DNA of 32,552 nt, taken from a virus. A program made the translations under genes and the position numbers. The notes beneath the pieces are model-generated. The model had not been told where the DNA came from, did not search any database, and saw nothing but the letters and a program-made list of their open reading frames with translations. The stretch is from IMG/VR virus record IMGVR_UViG_3300025810_000039, positions 1-32,552 of that record; one strand, given 5' to 3'. Shown here piece by piece: positions 1-10,800 of the stretch (position 1 is the first letter of the stretch; the number at the start of each line of letters is the position of its first letter).

Positions 1-3000
1 ATGAATGCAGAAGCTACTCGTATGTTTGAACCTCAGATTGAACAAATGAACAACGCTGGTCGTGCTGTACAAGCACAACAAGGTGGTACAATCCCAGAGT
101 ATGCTGCAAATGGTGGACCTGTGTATCTTGCAGAAGGCAGTGGTGGGTTCTTTGATAAACTGTTAAATATGTTTTCTGATGATGATACTCCAAAAGTACC
201 GGATGCAATTCAAGCTGTAGTACCTCCACCAGATTCTAGTCGTGCTGATCGTATTGCTGCTTTAATTGAAGCTTCAAAAACAGATGGTCCAACTAGACCA
301 GACCCAACTATATCTAATAAGATGTATATGGATTTCCTTAAAAACAAAGAAGGGTTTCGTAATGAAGCTTACCTTGATTCTGCAGGTGTCCCAACAATTG
401 GTTATGGATTTACTGAAGGCGTACAAATAGGAGACACTATTGATGAGAAGACTGCTAATGAAAGACTTCTTAAAGAGATGGCAAAAACTGATCAAGACTA
501 TAACAAATTAGTAACTGCTGATCTTAACCCTAATCAACAAGCTGCTGTTAAGTCACTTCTGTATAATATTGGTGGACCACAGTTTGCTAATAGTAAGGCA
601 CGTGCTGCACTTAACGCAGGTGACTTTGAGTCCTTTAAGAAAGAAGCTGCAGAGTTTCGTATGGCTGATGGTAAAGTGATTCCAGGATTGGAAAACCGTA
701 GGCGAGAAGAGTTAGAGTTATTCTTTAAACCTTATAAAGCAGACAGACCTGAAACTTCTAATGCACCTATGTCAATGGTTTCTCCAGAAGAACAAGCTGC
801 TTTTCAAAGAGATGTTGAAGCAGCACAGAAGGCTACACGTGAGGAGGGCATGTATGATCCTGATGGTGCGGGTGCAGCTAACAAAGCTGTGGCTGAACAG
901 TCACGCATTTTAGAAGACCAACGGCGTATGCAACAAGGACAAGTACCTCCAATGATCGGTGCTGCAGTTCCACCAAAGCCTACTGATGATCCATTAGTAT
1001 CTACAGTTCCTCCTAGCAATACATCGCGGGATGATCGTGTTGATGTGTTAAACAATGCTGCTAAAGGTGGTAATACTGTAATAGGAACACTTCAAGGTAA
1101 TGATGTTTATCAAGATGATTTAGGTGAGTACATCAACACACCTGAGGGTCCTGTGTATTTAGATGGTAATCAACTACAAGCTATGACAAAGACACCAGCT
1201 TCAGTTCCCCCTAGTAGTAGTACTGTACCTGTGATCCCTCCTAGTAATACTTCACGTGATGATCGTGTATCTAAATTAACTGATGCTGAAACCGTTCCTG
1301 GTGCGTCATCTAATACTGAAGTTCCATTACCTGATGATGATATATTCTCAACACCAGCTATGAGTACTGATCCAACAGCCTCTATGCTTGCACGACAACA
1401 AGCCTTAAAGATAGGTCCTCAAGATGTTAAACAACCTGATGTAAATGTAACCCTTAATCAAGGAGAGTATGGTGTAAACGATACTATCATTAGAGAAGAT
1501 GCTAATGGTAATCCTATTACTTACAAATGGGATTCATCTAAAGATGCTTATGTTGACAATGAAGGTCTTGAGTATAACCGTACAATTGGTGAACGTGCAT
1601 CTGGTTTATTTAAATCAGAAACTGTGGAAAACGCTGAACCAGAAACAGGTGATACACAAATTGGAACACTCAATGGTAATCCAGTGTATATGGGACAAGA
1701 TGGTAAGCCATATGTTATGGAAGACTTAGAGGTTCTTGGGACATCTGCAGGTGTTCAAAAGATGAATATCCAACCTTGGCAAACCGATGACATTAAAATG
1801 TTACCTAAAGAAAACCGTCCAGTGGCTGGTCCTAAAACCCCTTCTCCTAAAGACAAAGATGGTTTAGTTCCACTACCTATGGATACTTCTATCCCTGATG
1901 AACTTAGTGGTACACCAATGGACTCAAGTGCTAGTGTGCCTAAACCAGCAGCAGCACCACCTAAACCAAAAGAAAAATCTTCTACAACATCTACTGTAAC
2001 AGGGATGGATGATGAGTATGATGAAGACTTAGACTCCACAACTAAAGAAATACTTAAACGTATTACTTCTGATGATGGCACTACTAGTGGTCAAACACCA
2101 GCAGCAGCAACAGAAGCAGGTAATGGAGCACCGAAAGAAGATGTAAACAAAGCAGAGTCTTTCTTATCAGGTATCTTTGGTGATCTCTTTGATGCAGATG
2201 AACTTAAACGTATGGCTATTATGTATGTTGGTTCTCGTGTAATGGGTGGGTCTCATGCTGGATCTATGAACTTTGCTGCTAAACAATATGTTAAACGTGT
2301 TGATGCAAAGGCAGCTGAAAAGAAAGCTTTAGAAAAAGAGAAACGTCTTGATCTAAAAGCTGCTAGAAAAGAGTTTAATAAAAATGTATTTAAACTTGAA
2401 ACAGAACGTAACTTCTCTCCTAAATCTATTAAAGCATGGAAAGATTCATACGATCCTGAAACAGGAACAGCAGACAGTTCTTTATTAACCCCTATAGTTA
2501 AACCATCACCAATGAACATTGAAGGTCCACCACAACTATGGTACCCTGAAGGTGGTGGTAAACCAAGACTAGGTATTGAGGTTAAGGTTGGGACTAAAGA
2601 AACTGGATATACTAAAATGATTGTTGATCCTAAAACACGTGAGCAGATACCAACTTATATGTATCATCAGGATCGGTCTAGGGTAAAGGAGACTGACGAG
2701 TATAAAGCAGCTGTTTTTGCAGACTCTGATAGGTACGCACGTATGCTTGCAGACCTTCAAGCTAAACAGTTTAAGCCAGGGAATAAGGCAGCTAACACTG
2801 AAGATTATAGACCAACTGATATTACAGCATCAGTAGCAGGTGGTAACATTGCTAAATGGCAACGTGATCGTGGTGTTGATCCTACCCTTATGCCTCAGAT
2901 TCTAGAAAGCGCATATGCAAATATGGTCGCTCTTGGTAACGAGGCACGTGCTGAGGGTAAGTCTGTAAAACATAAGAACATTGAAAAATTCTTAGACGGT

Positions 3001-3387
3001 GCTTATATGCCAGCGTTGGTTGGTGATGGATCAATTTTTAATGTTCCTGATAAAGATAAACCAGGGGACTTTAAAAGGATTTCAGAGTTAACTAACAGTC
3101 TTGTTCGTCAGGCTAGGGCTAATCCTAAACAGGGTATTAAACCCACAGCCAAGGACCATGAAGTTGCTAAGCATATTTATACGCAACTTAAAAATGAGTT
3201 CTTAAATGGTTCATATTCAGTACCTGACCCTGATAGTAATAACCCTAATGAAACTAAAATGCAAAACATATGGACTGACGAAGAGTCAAAAGCAGACTTC
3301 TTTAAAGAAGCTAAAGAAAGAAACATATCTGCATTTGAGTTATTCATTGAGCAAAAACAAAGAGCTTATAATAAAAAACCTGTATAG
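1..3387 (+). CDS. Large virion/ejection protein with GH24 lysozyme domain (possibly 5'-partial)
   Basis: 1128-residue protein that begins at the first base of the window, so the true start may lie upstream. Residues about 108-246 form a phage-type lysozyme (GH24). The catalytic pattern is E117, D126 and T132 (KEGFR..AYLD..GVPTIGYG), with the same +9/+15 spacing as T4 lysozyme E11-D20-T26. This domain probably cuts peptidoglycan locally during DNA entry. The middle (about 250-720) is Pro/Thr/Asp-rich and low in complexity. It contains three copies of a short motif, PPSNTSRDDRV-like, near residues 74, 334 and 410. A glycine-rich possibly membrane-active stretch follows (about 735-760), then a charged helical region. 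It is first of three consecutive rightward giant genes, 15 bp before the next, which matches the internal core/ejection block of T7-like phages. The lysozyme is firmly supported; the virion location is inferred from size and context. Confidence 0.85.
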   Translation: MNAEATRMFEPQIEQMNNAGRAVQAQQGGTIPEYAANGGPVYLAEGSGGFFDKLLNMFSDDDTPKVPDAIQAVVPPPDSSRADRIAALIEASKTDGPTRPDPTISNKMYMDFLKNKEGFRNEAYLDSAGVPTIGYGFTEGVQIGDTIDEKTANERLLKEMAKTDQDYNKLVTADLNPNQQAAVKSLLYNIGGPQFANSKARAALNAGDFESFKKEAAEFRMADGKVIPGLENRRREELELFFKPYKADRPETSNAPMSMVSPEEQAAFQRDVEAAQKATREEGMYDPDGAGAANKAVAEQSRILEDQRRMQQGQVPPMIGAAVPPKPTDDPLVSTVPPSNTSRDDRVDVLNNAAKGGNTVIGTLQGNDVYQDDLGEYINTPEGPVYLDGNQLQAMTKTPASVPPSSSTVPVIPPSNTSRDDRVSKLTDAETVPGASSNTEVPLPDDDIFSTPAMSTDPTASMLARQQALKIGPQDVKQPDVNVTLNQGEYGVNDTIIREDANGNPITYKWDSSKDAYVDNEGLEYNRTIGERASGLFKSETVENAEPETGDTQIGTLNGNPVYMGQDGKPYVMEDLEVLGTSAGVQKMNIQPWQTDDIKMLPKENRPVAGPKTPSPKDKDGLVPLPMDTSIPDELSGTPMDSSASVPKPAAAPPKPKEKSSTTSTVTGMDDEYDEDLDSTTKEILKRITSDDGTTSGQTPAAATEAGNGAPKEDVNKAESFLSGIFGDLFDADELKRMAIMYVGSRVMGGSHAGSMNFAAKQYVKRVDAKAAEKKALEKEKRLDLKAARKEFNKNVFKLETERNFSPKSIKAWKDSYDPETGTADSSLLTPIVKPSPMNIEGPPQLWYPEGGGKPRLGIEVKVGTKETGYTKMIVDPKTREQIPTYMYHQDRSRVKETDEYKAAVFADSDRYARMLADLQAKQFKPGNKAANTEDYRPTDITASVAGGNIAKWQRDRGVDPTLMPQILESAYANMVALGNEARAEGKSVKHKNIEKFLDGAYMPALVGDGSIFNVPDKDKPGDFKRISELTNSLVRQARANPKQGIKPTAKDHEVAKHIYTQLKNEFLNGSYSVPDPDSNNPNETKMQNIWTDEESKADFFKEAKERNISAFELFIEQKQRAYNKKPV

Positions 3388-3402
3388 ATAAGGAGATTCA
3401 GT

Positions 3403-6400
3403 ATGTCGATGTTTGATACTATGGCCCCCATGCCTAATAGACAACTAGAAGGTACAAGCTTTAGTGTTATAGATGCTGATACTGCTGTGAACACTGACAC
3501 TGGGGAGTCTTATAGATTCCCTGGTGTTGATGCACCTGAAGTACAAAAGTTTCTAGGTACTGAAAGATACACTACTGGTGAAGCTGGTGGTGAAGCAACA
3601 ACAGAAGCTGTTTATAATCTAATGAATAACCTTGGGTATACAAACCCTAAGCCAAGACTTGATGAGAATGGTGAAGTCCAAATGGATCGTGGAGGTACTC
3701 GTATTATTGCCGATTGGTATAATGATGCGGGTGAAAACTTTGTTGATAGAGGTTTGTCAGAAGGTATCTATAAACCTACTGAGTTTACTAATGATGCTCA
3801 AGATTTAATCTATTCTCTTGGTCAAGCTAAAAGAGACCGTGAGGATAGACTATATGATCCTGCAGCTGAACCATCTGTTGTTACTGATGATTGGGCTACA
3901 GCCCGAAGCATGATTGCTGACGCTTTAGAAAAAGAAGGGTATCAACAGTACGGTCTTAAACGTATAGCATCTGATGAGGCTGAGTTAGCTGCTGCTAAAG
4001 AAGCTGGAATGCTACAATTCTATGATCAAAATCAAGTTGAAACACGTTCAAGTGATCGTACACTTATGAATGAGGCACTGAATCCTTGGTCAGATAACTT
4101 TGAAAAGTCTCTTATAGGTATCCAGGAAAGCTGGAGTGGCCTTAAGAATATGTGGGGTGAAGCCACAGATAATGAGAACCTTGCAGAGGTAGGTCGTCTA
4201 GGTGTTGAAAGACAACGTGAACGTCTTGCAAAGTACGGGACTAGTATTGTAGACTGGAAAGATATCGATAGCTTTAGTGACGGTATCGATTATGTTATGA
4301 ACAACGCTGCTATGTCTTTACCTTACATGGCTGTGATTGGTGCATCTGCACTTGCTGCTCCTGTTGTGGGAACTGCAGCAGGTGCTTTAGGCGCTGGATC
4401 ATTACTAACAGGTGGTGTAACACTAGCCACAAGTATGCTTGCTCCTGCTTCTATTTATGCTGCTCAAACTTGGAATGAGATGGAAGGCAAAAAGAATATG
4501 GGTGTAGCTGTTGGTTCAGGTATTCTACAATCTGCTTTTGAACGTCTTGGTCTTGAGATCATTGTTGGTAAAACATTAGGTTCTTTTGCACCAAAAAAGC
4601 TTATGCAAGAAGCAGTAGAAAACTTAGTGACTAAAGGCGTTAAGGGTGTTAAGTATACTAGAGCAGAAGCTACTAAGATGGTTGGTAATGCAACCCGTCA
4701 GGCAATTGCAGAGTATACAGGTGATGCTGCTAAAGCTGCTGCTTCACAGGTTGCTGCTAAACAAATTGTTAAAAGCCTTTCTGCTCGTGCCTTAAGGGGT
4801 GGTAGTGGTGAGATGTTAACAGAGGGATTACAAGAAGCTGTAGCATATACCTCAGCTACTCTTGGGTCCGATAAGGTTTTTGATTATAATGAACTAGCTG
4901 ATCGTATGATTGCTGGTGCTGTTGCTGGTGCTACTCTTGGTACAGCTTTTTCTGCCCCTGGTGCTATCTATGATGTTGGTGCTTGGAAGGATTTACAAGT
5001 TCGTAAGTTACCCGCAGAAGCTAAGCGGCTATCAGAAGAAGGTGCACGTGCTGAACGTGAACGTGTTGAGAATGGGCAAATTGCTTATGATCTAGCTAAA
5101 GCTAAAGAAACACAACGACAATTAGATGCAGGTCAAACTGTAAACATGGTTGAGGTTGAAAGGGTTGCTGAAGAAGCAAGAGAAAAAGGAACTCGTGTTC
5201 AAACTATTGATGAGTTGTTAGAAGAAGAACAAGAGTATCTTGCTGCAATGAAAGGCAATACTCTTCTTACTATGGATCAGTTTAAAGAAGAACAAAAAGC
5301 AGCTAAAGATAGTGGTGCAAAAGGGTTTCCTAGTTTTGAAAAGTGGAGAGCACAAAAGAAAAAAACTTATAAGGTAAAAGGACAAGATGTAGAAGTTAAA
5401 AGATCTATGGTTTCAGATATGAATGATCGTAAAGCTGAACATGAAAGAGTTGAAAAAGATAACACCCTTGCTGGTGTTGTTGGTCGTGCTCTTGAAGGGT
5501 CTGTTAAACTTGTAAGAAAACTAACAAGAACTGCCGTACCAGATAGGTATAGAGAAACAAAGTCAGGTAATACTCTTGGAGCTATGACTGATTCAAGTCA
5601 TTCAAAATCTAACTCTGGTAGAGACTTAGAGTCCTATAAGTTTAACCTTGTGTCTATGTTTAAAAATATGGTGAGTGTACCAGAAAACTTTTATGCTGCC
5701 TTAAATAATAACAAGATTACTAGCAGAACAAAAAGAGCAGAGATTAGTAAACAAGTATATGCAATCTTAAAGCACATAATCAAAAACAAAAGTGGTCTAC
5801 CTGATATAAGTAAGATACCACAAGATGGTGAGGTTGTTACTTTAGATGGTATAACTTTCACTATGACTGGTCGAGATCAAATTGTACAATTAGCTCAAGA
5901 CTTAAACAAGTTATCAGACTTAATGCACAGTCGTCAGGCTAAGTATACTATAGATCCAAAGACTGGAAAACCTACTCTTGGTTATATACAAAACTATTTG
6001 TTTAAGTTTAAGACACTAAACAAGGCAGCAATAGCTGCTGATCGTGCCAAGTTTGAAGCCACATTAGTAGATCAATATAGACAAATAACACCTGCTATAG
6101 CAAAAGAATTAACTGATAAGATACTTGAGAATGATCAAGTTAGTTCTATTAATGATGTAGTAGATGAAAACTTTAACGTAACCAAAGGTGGTATTGTTCC
6201 TGGGTCACATCGTAAAAGATCTCTTGCTATGTCAGAGAACCCAGAGTTCGATCAGTTTATGGAACAAGATATCTTTGCAAACGTATCTCAGGCAGCTAAG
6301 TCTGCTGCTAGATTTGAAACACATCGTAAATACATTGGTCAAAATGGAGAGGTCATGGCATCTCTCCTAGATAAAATGGAGTACGATGAAGGTGTACCAA

Positions 6401-7827
6401 GAGAAGAAGTAAACGCTATTGCTTCTAGGCTTGTTGATTATCTTAACGCTGAATCTGGTAACTATAAAAGGCCTACTTCAGAGGCGGGTAAAAAAGCTGT
6501 AGCTGCACAAAAGAACCTTATGTTCTTAGCTACATTTACAATGCTTGGTTTGGCTACAGTTGCTTCTCTTGTAGAGATAGCTTTGTCAGGTCGTGCTCTT
6601 ACCTTTAATCAAATCTATGGTCGTGAAGGTAAAACTTCTGGAAGAACTAGTCTTAATTCTTTTGGTAGAGAGCTTGCTAAAATGTTAGCAGACCTTATGG
6701 GATTTGCTGGTGACACTGTTCGTTGGCAGGACAAAGGTGTTGGTACACAATCAAGAGGTCAAGAGATCATACGTGATTTAGGTTACTATGAATGGGATGT
6801 TGGTGCCGCTACTGTGACAGGTGTGTCTGAAGTTAACCCTCTACATCAGAAATGGTATGAGCTATTCTTTAAGATGACAGGTCTTACAGGGTGGACTAAC
6901 TTTACTCGTTCTATGAGAGCTTCTATTGCTAATGATTTTATGTATGATCATATTAATAAAATTGTAGAATTTAGGCAAATGAAAAGAGCCAACCCTGAAC
7001 TTGTTAAAGATAATGATATTCAAGAGTCCGAAGAAATGCTTCGTAATCTTGGTGTCAATGTCGATGACGTAGCCCGTATCTATGAACAAATGGCTGGTGA
7101 TATGTCAGCGGTTTTAAGTGAAGCAGATGATGCAATCTTAACAGAAAATATGAGGACAGGCACGTTTAACTTTATCAATGATGCAGTCGCTCTACCTACT
7201 GTTGGTAACAGACCACTGATCTATCAGGATCCTAGGTTTGCTTTACTTACACAGTTCCAGGGATTTATGGCTACATTCTCATCGAATCATATACCTAAAA
7301 TGTATGAGCAGTATATCAAGCGTGGTAATCCATCAATGAAGTACAATGCTTTTGCTTTAATGACTACTATGATTATGCTTGGGTTTGCTTCTCAGTATCT
7401 TAAAGATCTTATCAAGTATGGTGGAAGCGGTAAGAAAATGATGACTGCTGGTAACCCTTACCTTGATACCTCTGAGTATATCCAACGTGGTATTAGATCT
7501 TCAGGATTACTTGGTGTTGCAGATCGTTTAATTGACACTGCAGGTTATGGTCTTTATGATGATGGAAGAACTAAAGGCGGTCTTGATTGGGCATGGAAGA
7601 CAGTTTCTGGTGAAGCTCCAGCAGCTGGTATTATTAATAGAACTGGAAGAGTTGCAGAAAAAGTAGCTGAAGGAGACTTTGGTGGTGCAGGTCAACAGTT
7701 AAGTAAGATGACACCAATTTTAAGTATCTTCGGTGCTGAAAGAACTGGTCAAGTAATAAGTGATACGGCTACTGCTATCTCTGATGCAGTACCTTCATGG
7801 AACTTTAAGGAGAAAAGTAATGAGTAA
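3403..7827 (+). CDS. Giant internal virion (ejection) protein with N-terminal SNase-like nuclease domain
   Basis: 1474 residues; the start follows a good ribosome site (AAGGAG). Residues about 18-125 match a staphylococcal-nuclease fold: D24, D26, then YRFPGVDAPE giving R38, D43, E46, and GTRIIADWY giving R100. These correspond to SNase D19/D21, R35, D40, E43 and R87, so all three catalytic residues appear to be kept. Residues about 298-360 are strongly hydrophobic and Gly/Ala-rich, and a second hydrophobic segment lies at about 1039-1063; both are candidates for inserting into the host envelope. The middle (about 540-700) is charged and probably coiled coil. The C-terminal part (about 1340-1474) resembles the ends of T7 gp16-type core proteins. 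It overlaps the next gene by 8 nt. The role as a gp16-like ejection protein is inferred from size, hydrophobic segments and position. Confidence 0.75.
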   Translation: MSMFDTMAPMPNRQLEGTSFSVIDADTAVNTDTGESYRFPGVDAPEVQKFLGTERYTTGEAGGEATTEAVYNLMNNLGYTNPKPRLDENGEVQMDRGGTRIIADWYNDAGENFVDRGLSEGIYKPTEFTNDAQDLIYSLGQAKRDREDRLYDPAAEPSVVTDDWATARSMIADALEKEGYQQYGLKRIASDEAELAAAKEAGMLQFYDQNQVETRSSDRTLMNEALNPWSDNFEKSLIGIQESWSGLKNMWGEATDNENLAEVGRLGVERQRERLAKYGTSIVDWKDIDSFSDGIDYVMNNAAMSLPYMAVIGASALAAPVVGTAAGALGAGSLLTGGVTLATSMLAPASIYAAQTWNEMEGKKNMGVAVGSGILQSAFERLGLEIIVGKTLGSFAPKKLMQEAVENLVTKGVKGVKYTRAEATKMVGNATRQAIAEYTGDAAKAAASQVAAKQIVKSLSARALRGGSGEMLTEGLQEAVAYTSATLGSDKVFDYNELADRMIAGAVAGATLGTAFSAPGAIYDVGAWKDLQVRKLPAEAKRLSEEGARAERERVENGQIAYDLAKAKETQRQLDAGQTVNMVEVERVAEEAREKGTRVQTIDELLEEEQEYLAAMKGNTLLTMDQFKEEQKAAKDSGAKGFPSFEKWRAQKKKTYKVKGQDVEVKRSMVSDMNDRKAEHERVEKDNTLAGVVGRALEGSVKLVRKLTRTAVPDRYRETKSGNTLGAMTDSSHSKSNSGRDLESYKFNLVSMFKNMVSVPENFYAALNNNKITSRTKRAEISKQVYAILKHIIKNKSGLPDISKIPQDGEVVTLDGITFTMTGRDQIVQLAQDLNKLSDLMHSRQAKYTIDPKTGKPTLGYIQNYLFKFKTLNKAAIAADRAKFEATLVDQYRQITPAIAKELTDKILENDQVSSINDVVDENFNVTKGGIVPGSHRKRSLAMSENPEFDQFMEQDIFANVSQAAKSAARFETHRKYIGQNGEVMASLLDKMEYDEGVPREEVNAIASRLVDYLNAESGNYKRPTSEAGKKAVAAQKNLMFLATFTMLGLATVASLVEIALSGRALTFNQIYGREGKTSGRTSLNSFGRELAKMLADLMGFAGDTVRWQDKGVGTQSRGQEIIRDLGYYEWDVGAATVTGVSEVNPLHQKWYELFFKMTGLTGWTNFTRSMRASIANDFMYDHINKIVEFRQMKRANPELVKDNDIQESEEMLRNLGVNVDDVARIYEQMAGDMSAVLSEADDAILTENMRTGTFNFINDAVALPTVGNRPLIYQDPRFALLTQFQGFMATFSSNHIPKMYEQYIKRGNPSMKYNAFALMTTMIMLGFASQYLKDLIKYGGSGKKMMTAGNPYLDTSEYIQRGIRSSGLLGVADRLIDTAGYGLYDDGRTKGGLDWAWKTVSGEAPAAGIINRTGRVAEKVAEGDFGGAGQQLSKMTPILSIFGAERTGQVISDTATAISDAVPSWNFKEKSNE

Positions 7828-10800
7828 ACAACTTGGTCAATCACGTGCTGCTACAATAGCAGAGACAGCAACTCAAAAACTAGCAAGAGAGTCAGCATTA
7901 GCACCTGTTGTCCGAGAAGAACAAAAAGCAGTGGGGGTAGAAGAAACCCCTGCTGTTAAGCCTGTTCAGTTAACACTATTTGACACTATGGAACCGATGC
8001 CGGATACCTCTGAGGTTACTTCTAATGATAACCTTGAGGATACCCCTGAGGTAAATGTACGTACTGTAGAAGAAAGTGCAGACTTATTTGGTGAGGAAGA
8101 GTATAGGGAAAGCACAGCTACTGGGCCACTTGTAGTAACCCCAGAACAACGAGAAGGAGGGGTTGTGCCTCGTGGTCAAGAAGAAGGTCGTGTAGACCTT
8201 TGGGATTATCGAAATAACTATTTTAATAGATCTGAACAACAGCGTAATAAATCTATGGTAGCGGCAAGACAAGCTAATCAAGCAGTTGCTGATGATGGTG
8301 GCCTCAGTGCACGTGTTTTAAATCTAGCAGATCAAGTTGAAATAGGTAACGTTGGATTAGGGGGGTTAGGTGTTAACGCTCAAGATAACGTAGCCCTTAA
8401 TGTTTTAAACACTGTTAACGCTATTAACCCAGAGACTCGTAAACCAGACAGAGATTTCTTACAAGTAGCTGGACTAGTTGTAGAAGATGCTATGGCTACT
8501 ATGTCTATGCAAGATGGTGTTGAAGCATATGAGTTAATGGAAGATGAAGGTGATACTTTTCAAGGTGTAAATAAAAAAGGTAAGCCTGTAACAAAAGTTG
8601 TACCTAAAGCACAAGGCCGAGTTCAAATTGGAAGACGCATCCATAGTGAATATCAAAAAATGAAAGGTGTTGAGAATCCAGTAAGTCTTTCTAAAGATGA
8701 TGCTGAAACCTTAGGTGATCTAGCTAAAGAATTATATTTTGCTGCTAATGAATCTGATGTTAATCCTATCATTGAGCTAATACATATTGATAAGAACGAT
8801 GGTAAGAGACCACAAAGGGCATTTAGAATCACACCTTATGGGGAAACCATGTTATCTGCTGGTACTTGGAAGAGGGCAAAGATGTTCCCTAAAGCCAAAA
8901 TCAGACCTTCAAAGAGTGCTTTGAAAAAAGGTAAACTAGTTGGTGAACCAGAGCAGGTAGTAAGAAATATTTCTGGTGCTCAAGGATCCGTAGTTGGTAC
9001 TAAACAAATCAATGAAGCAAAAGAAAATATGTCTACGATACCTAACTACATACTACCATCTAGGCTTAAAATATTATTAGCAACAGTAATACCTGTGTTA
9101 ACAGGCCAGGTTACTGCAGAAAATGATGTTTTTGGATTAGCTACTATAAACCATGTAGGTCTTGATAAAAAGAATGAGTTACGTGCTCAAGCTAAACGTA
9201 AAAAACTTCCTCAGCTAGAAGAAAATCAAGAGGTTGAACGTAACTACAGTCAGTTAGTTAATAATTTAGCACAGGATGTTTATGGTATTGCATTAGAAAG
9301 ACATGGTGCAAACTTCCTTACTTATTATACACAAGCATTTTCTGGTCGTATATCAGATGCTCAACAGAACACACTTAACCCTACTCGTTCTAAGACTGCT
9401 AGGTTTGTTACAGCTAATGCTGTTCCAGCCAGGGTAGGTAATCGTTCAGCAGCTAGTAGACGATATGAGAAAGCGTTACGTCAGATGTACGCTATGACCC
9501 TTATCGATAAAAACCTTACGGGGCTAGACTATGGGGCAGATGTTCTTACACCAACTGAACGAGAGTTTATGTTGGAAACAAAATCAGCACAGCTATATGA
9601 GTGGGGAGATGTGTTAAGAACTGCTATGGATGCCATTTCTGATGCCGATGTCCAGGCGGTTGCTAATGCAATTGAACAAGGTGTTCCGTTGATACTGGCA
9701 AATGGTCAACCTAATCCCGACTTTCCACAACTACCTAAGTGGGAATCTAAGATTGATCCTGAGGCTAATGCAGAGTTACTCAAAGCTATTAAAGATAAGG
9801 GTGAAGACGGTCAAGTATTTATAGACGGTCTTATTGACTTTGCTAATTACCAAGACAAGAGAAATAACAGAAGCTCTGATGGAACTTATGAACATCAATC
9901 ATTCTTTAACGCTATGATGGATGGTAAGACTAATGGACTTGCATCTAATGGTATGCAGATGGGTGTCTATGAGATGGCTTTTAAAACTGGTATTCTTAGA
10001 CAGGTTGGATCAAAGACTTTCTTAGATGGGAATAAAGATATACGTGATCAACTTGCAGAAAATCTTATAGAAGAACTTAATAAGTCATTCAGAGGCCCAG
10101 AACTAGATAGATCTGAGAGTCTTAGAGATATCCTTAGTGTTGCACGTACTGTGTATCAAGATCGTGCGCTTAACAAACAAACCACTATGACGTTTCCATA
10201 TGGTCGAGAGTTAGAAAGCTTTAAGTCTGATATCGAAGAACGTTTTAACGTTCTCTTACAAGAGTCTCAACAACAAAAACAATTAGATATTAATAATGGT
10301 TTTTCAGATCCTGATTCATATCTTGTTGATTGGGTTGAGTCCCTTAACAGAAACAAAATACCTAACTCATTAATTATTGAGACACTTCATGGTAAATATA
10401 TCGATGGTCTTATGGCTACATTATCTCCTGAGGTTATTGCATCAAGAGCAATGATGCGTAGCGTTGCACAGATGGCTGGTATATCTAATGAATTGTTTAC
10501 TATTGTTTCACCTACAGGTTTTGAAATTAATCTTGGAGGATCTGTTAGTACAGGGCTAGATCAAGATGCTTCTAAACAAGTAAAGGTGTGGTCCCCTAAA
10601 GATAAATCTGTTAGGCCAAACCCAAAAGAGAAACTCCCTATTGGTGAAATGAAAAAGACTGAACCAGTTGTATCAAAGTATGGTGAAGTGTTTACAGCTG
10701 CTGCGGAAAAGAGATACACAAATGTTGACTCAGAAGGTAATGAAGTTATTACCTATGTTCCTGGTGATGTAGCTTATGGTGGGTCTGTTCCGGCTCCTAT

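Noticed and set aside
1755-2081. 108-residue minus-strand frame opposite the first virion gene
   Set aside because: Antisense shadow of a low-complexity Pro/Thr/Ser region, no ribosome site or leftward promoter nearby.
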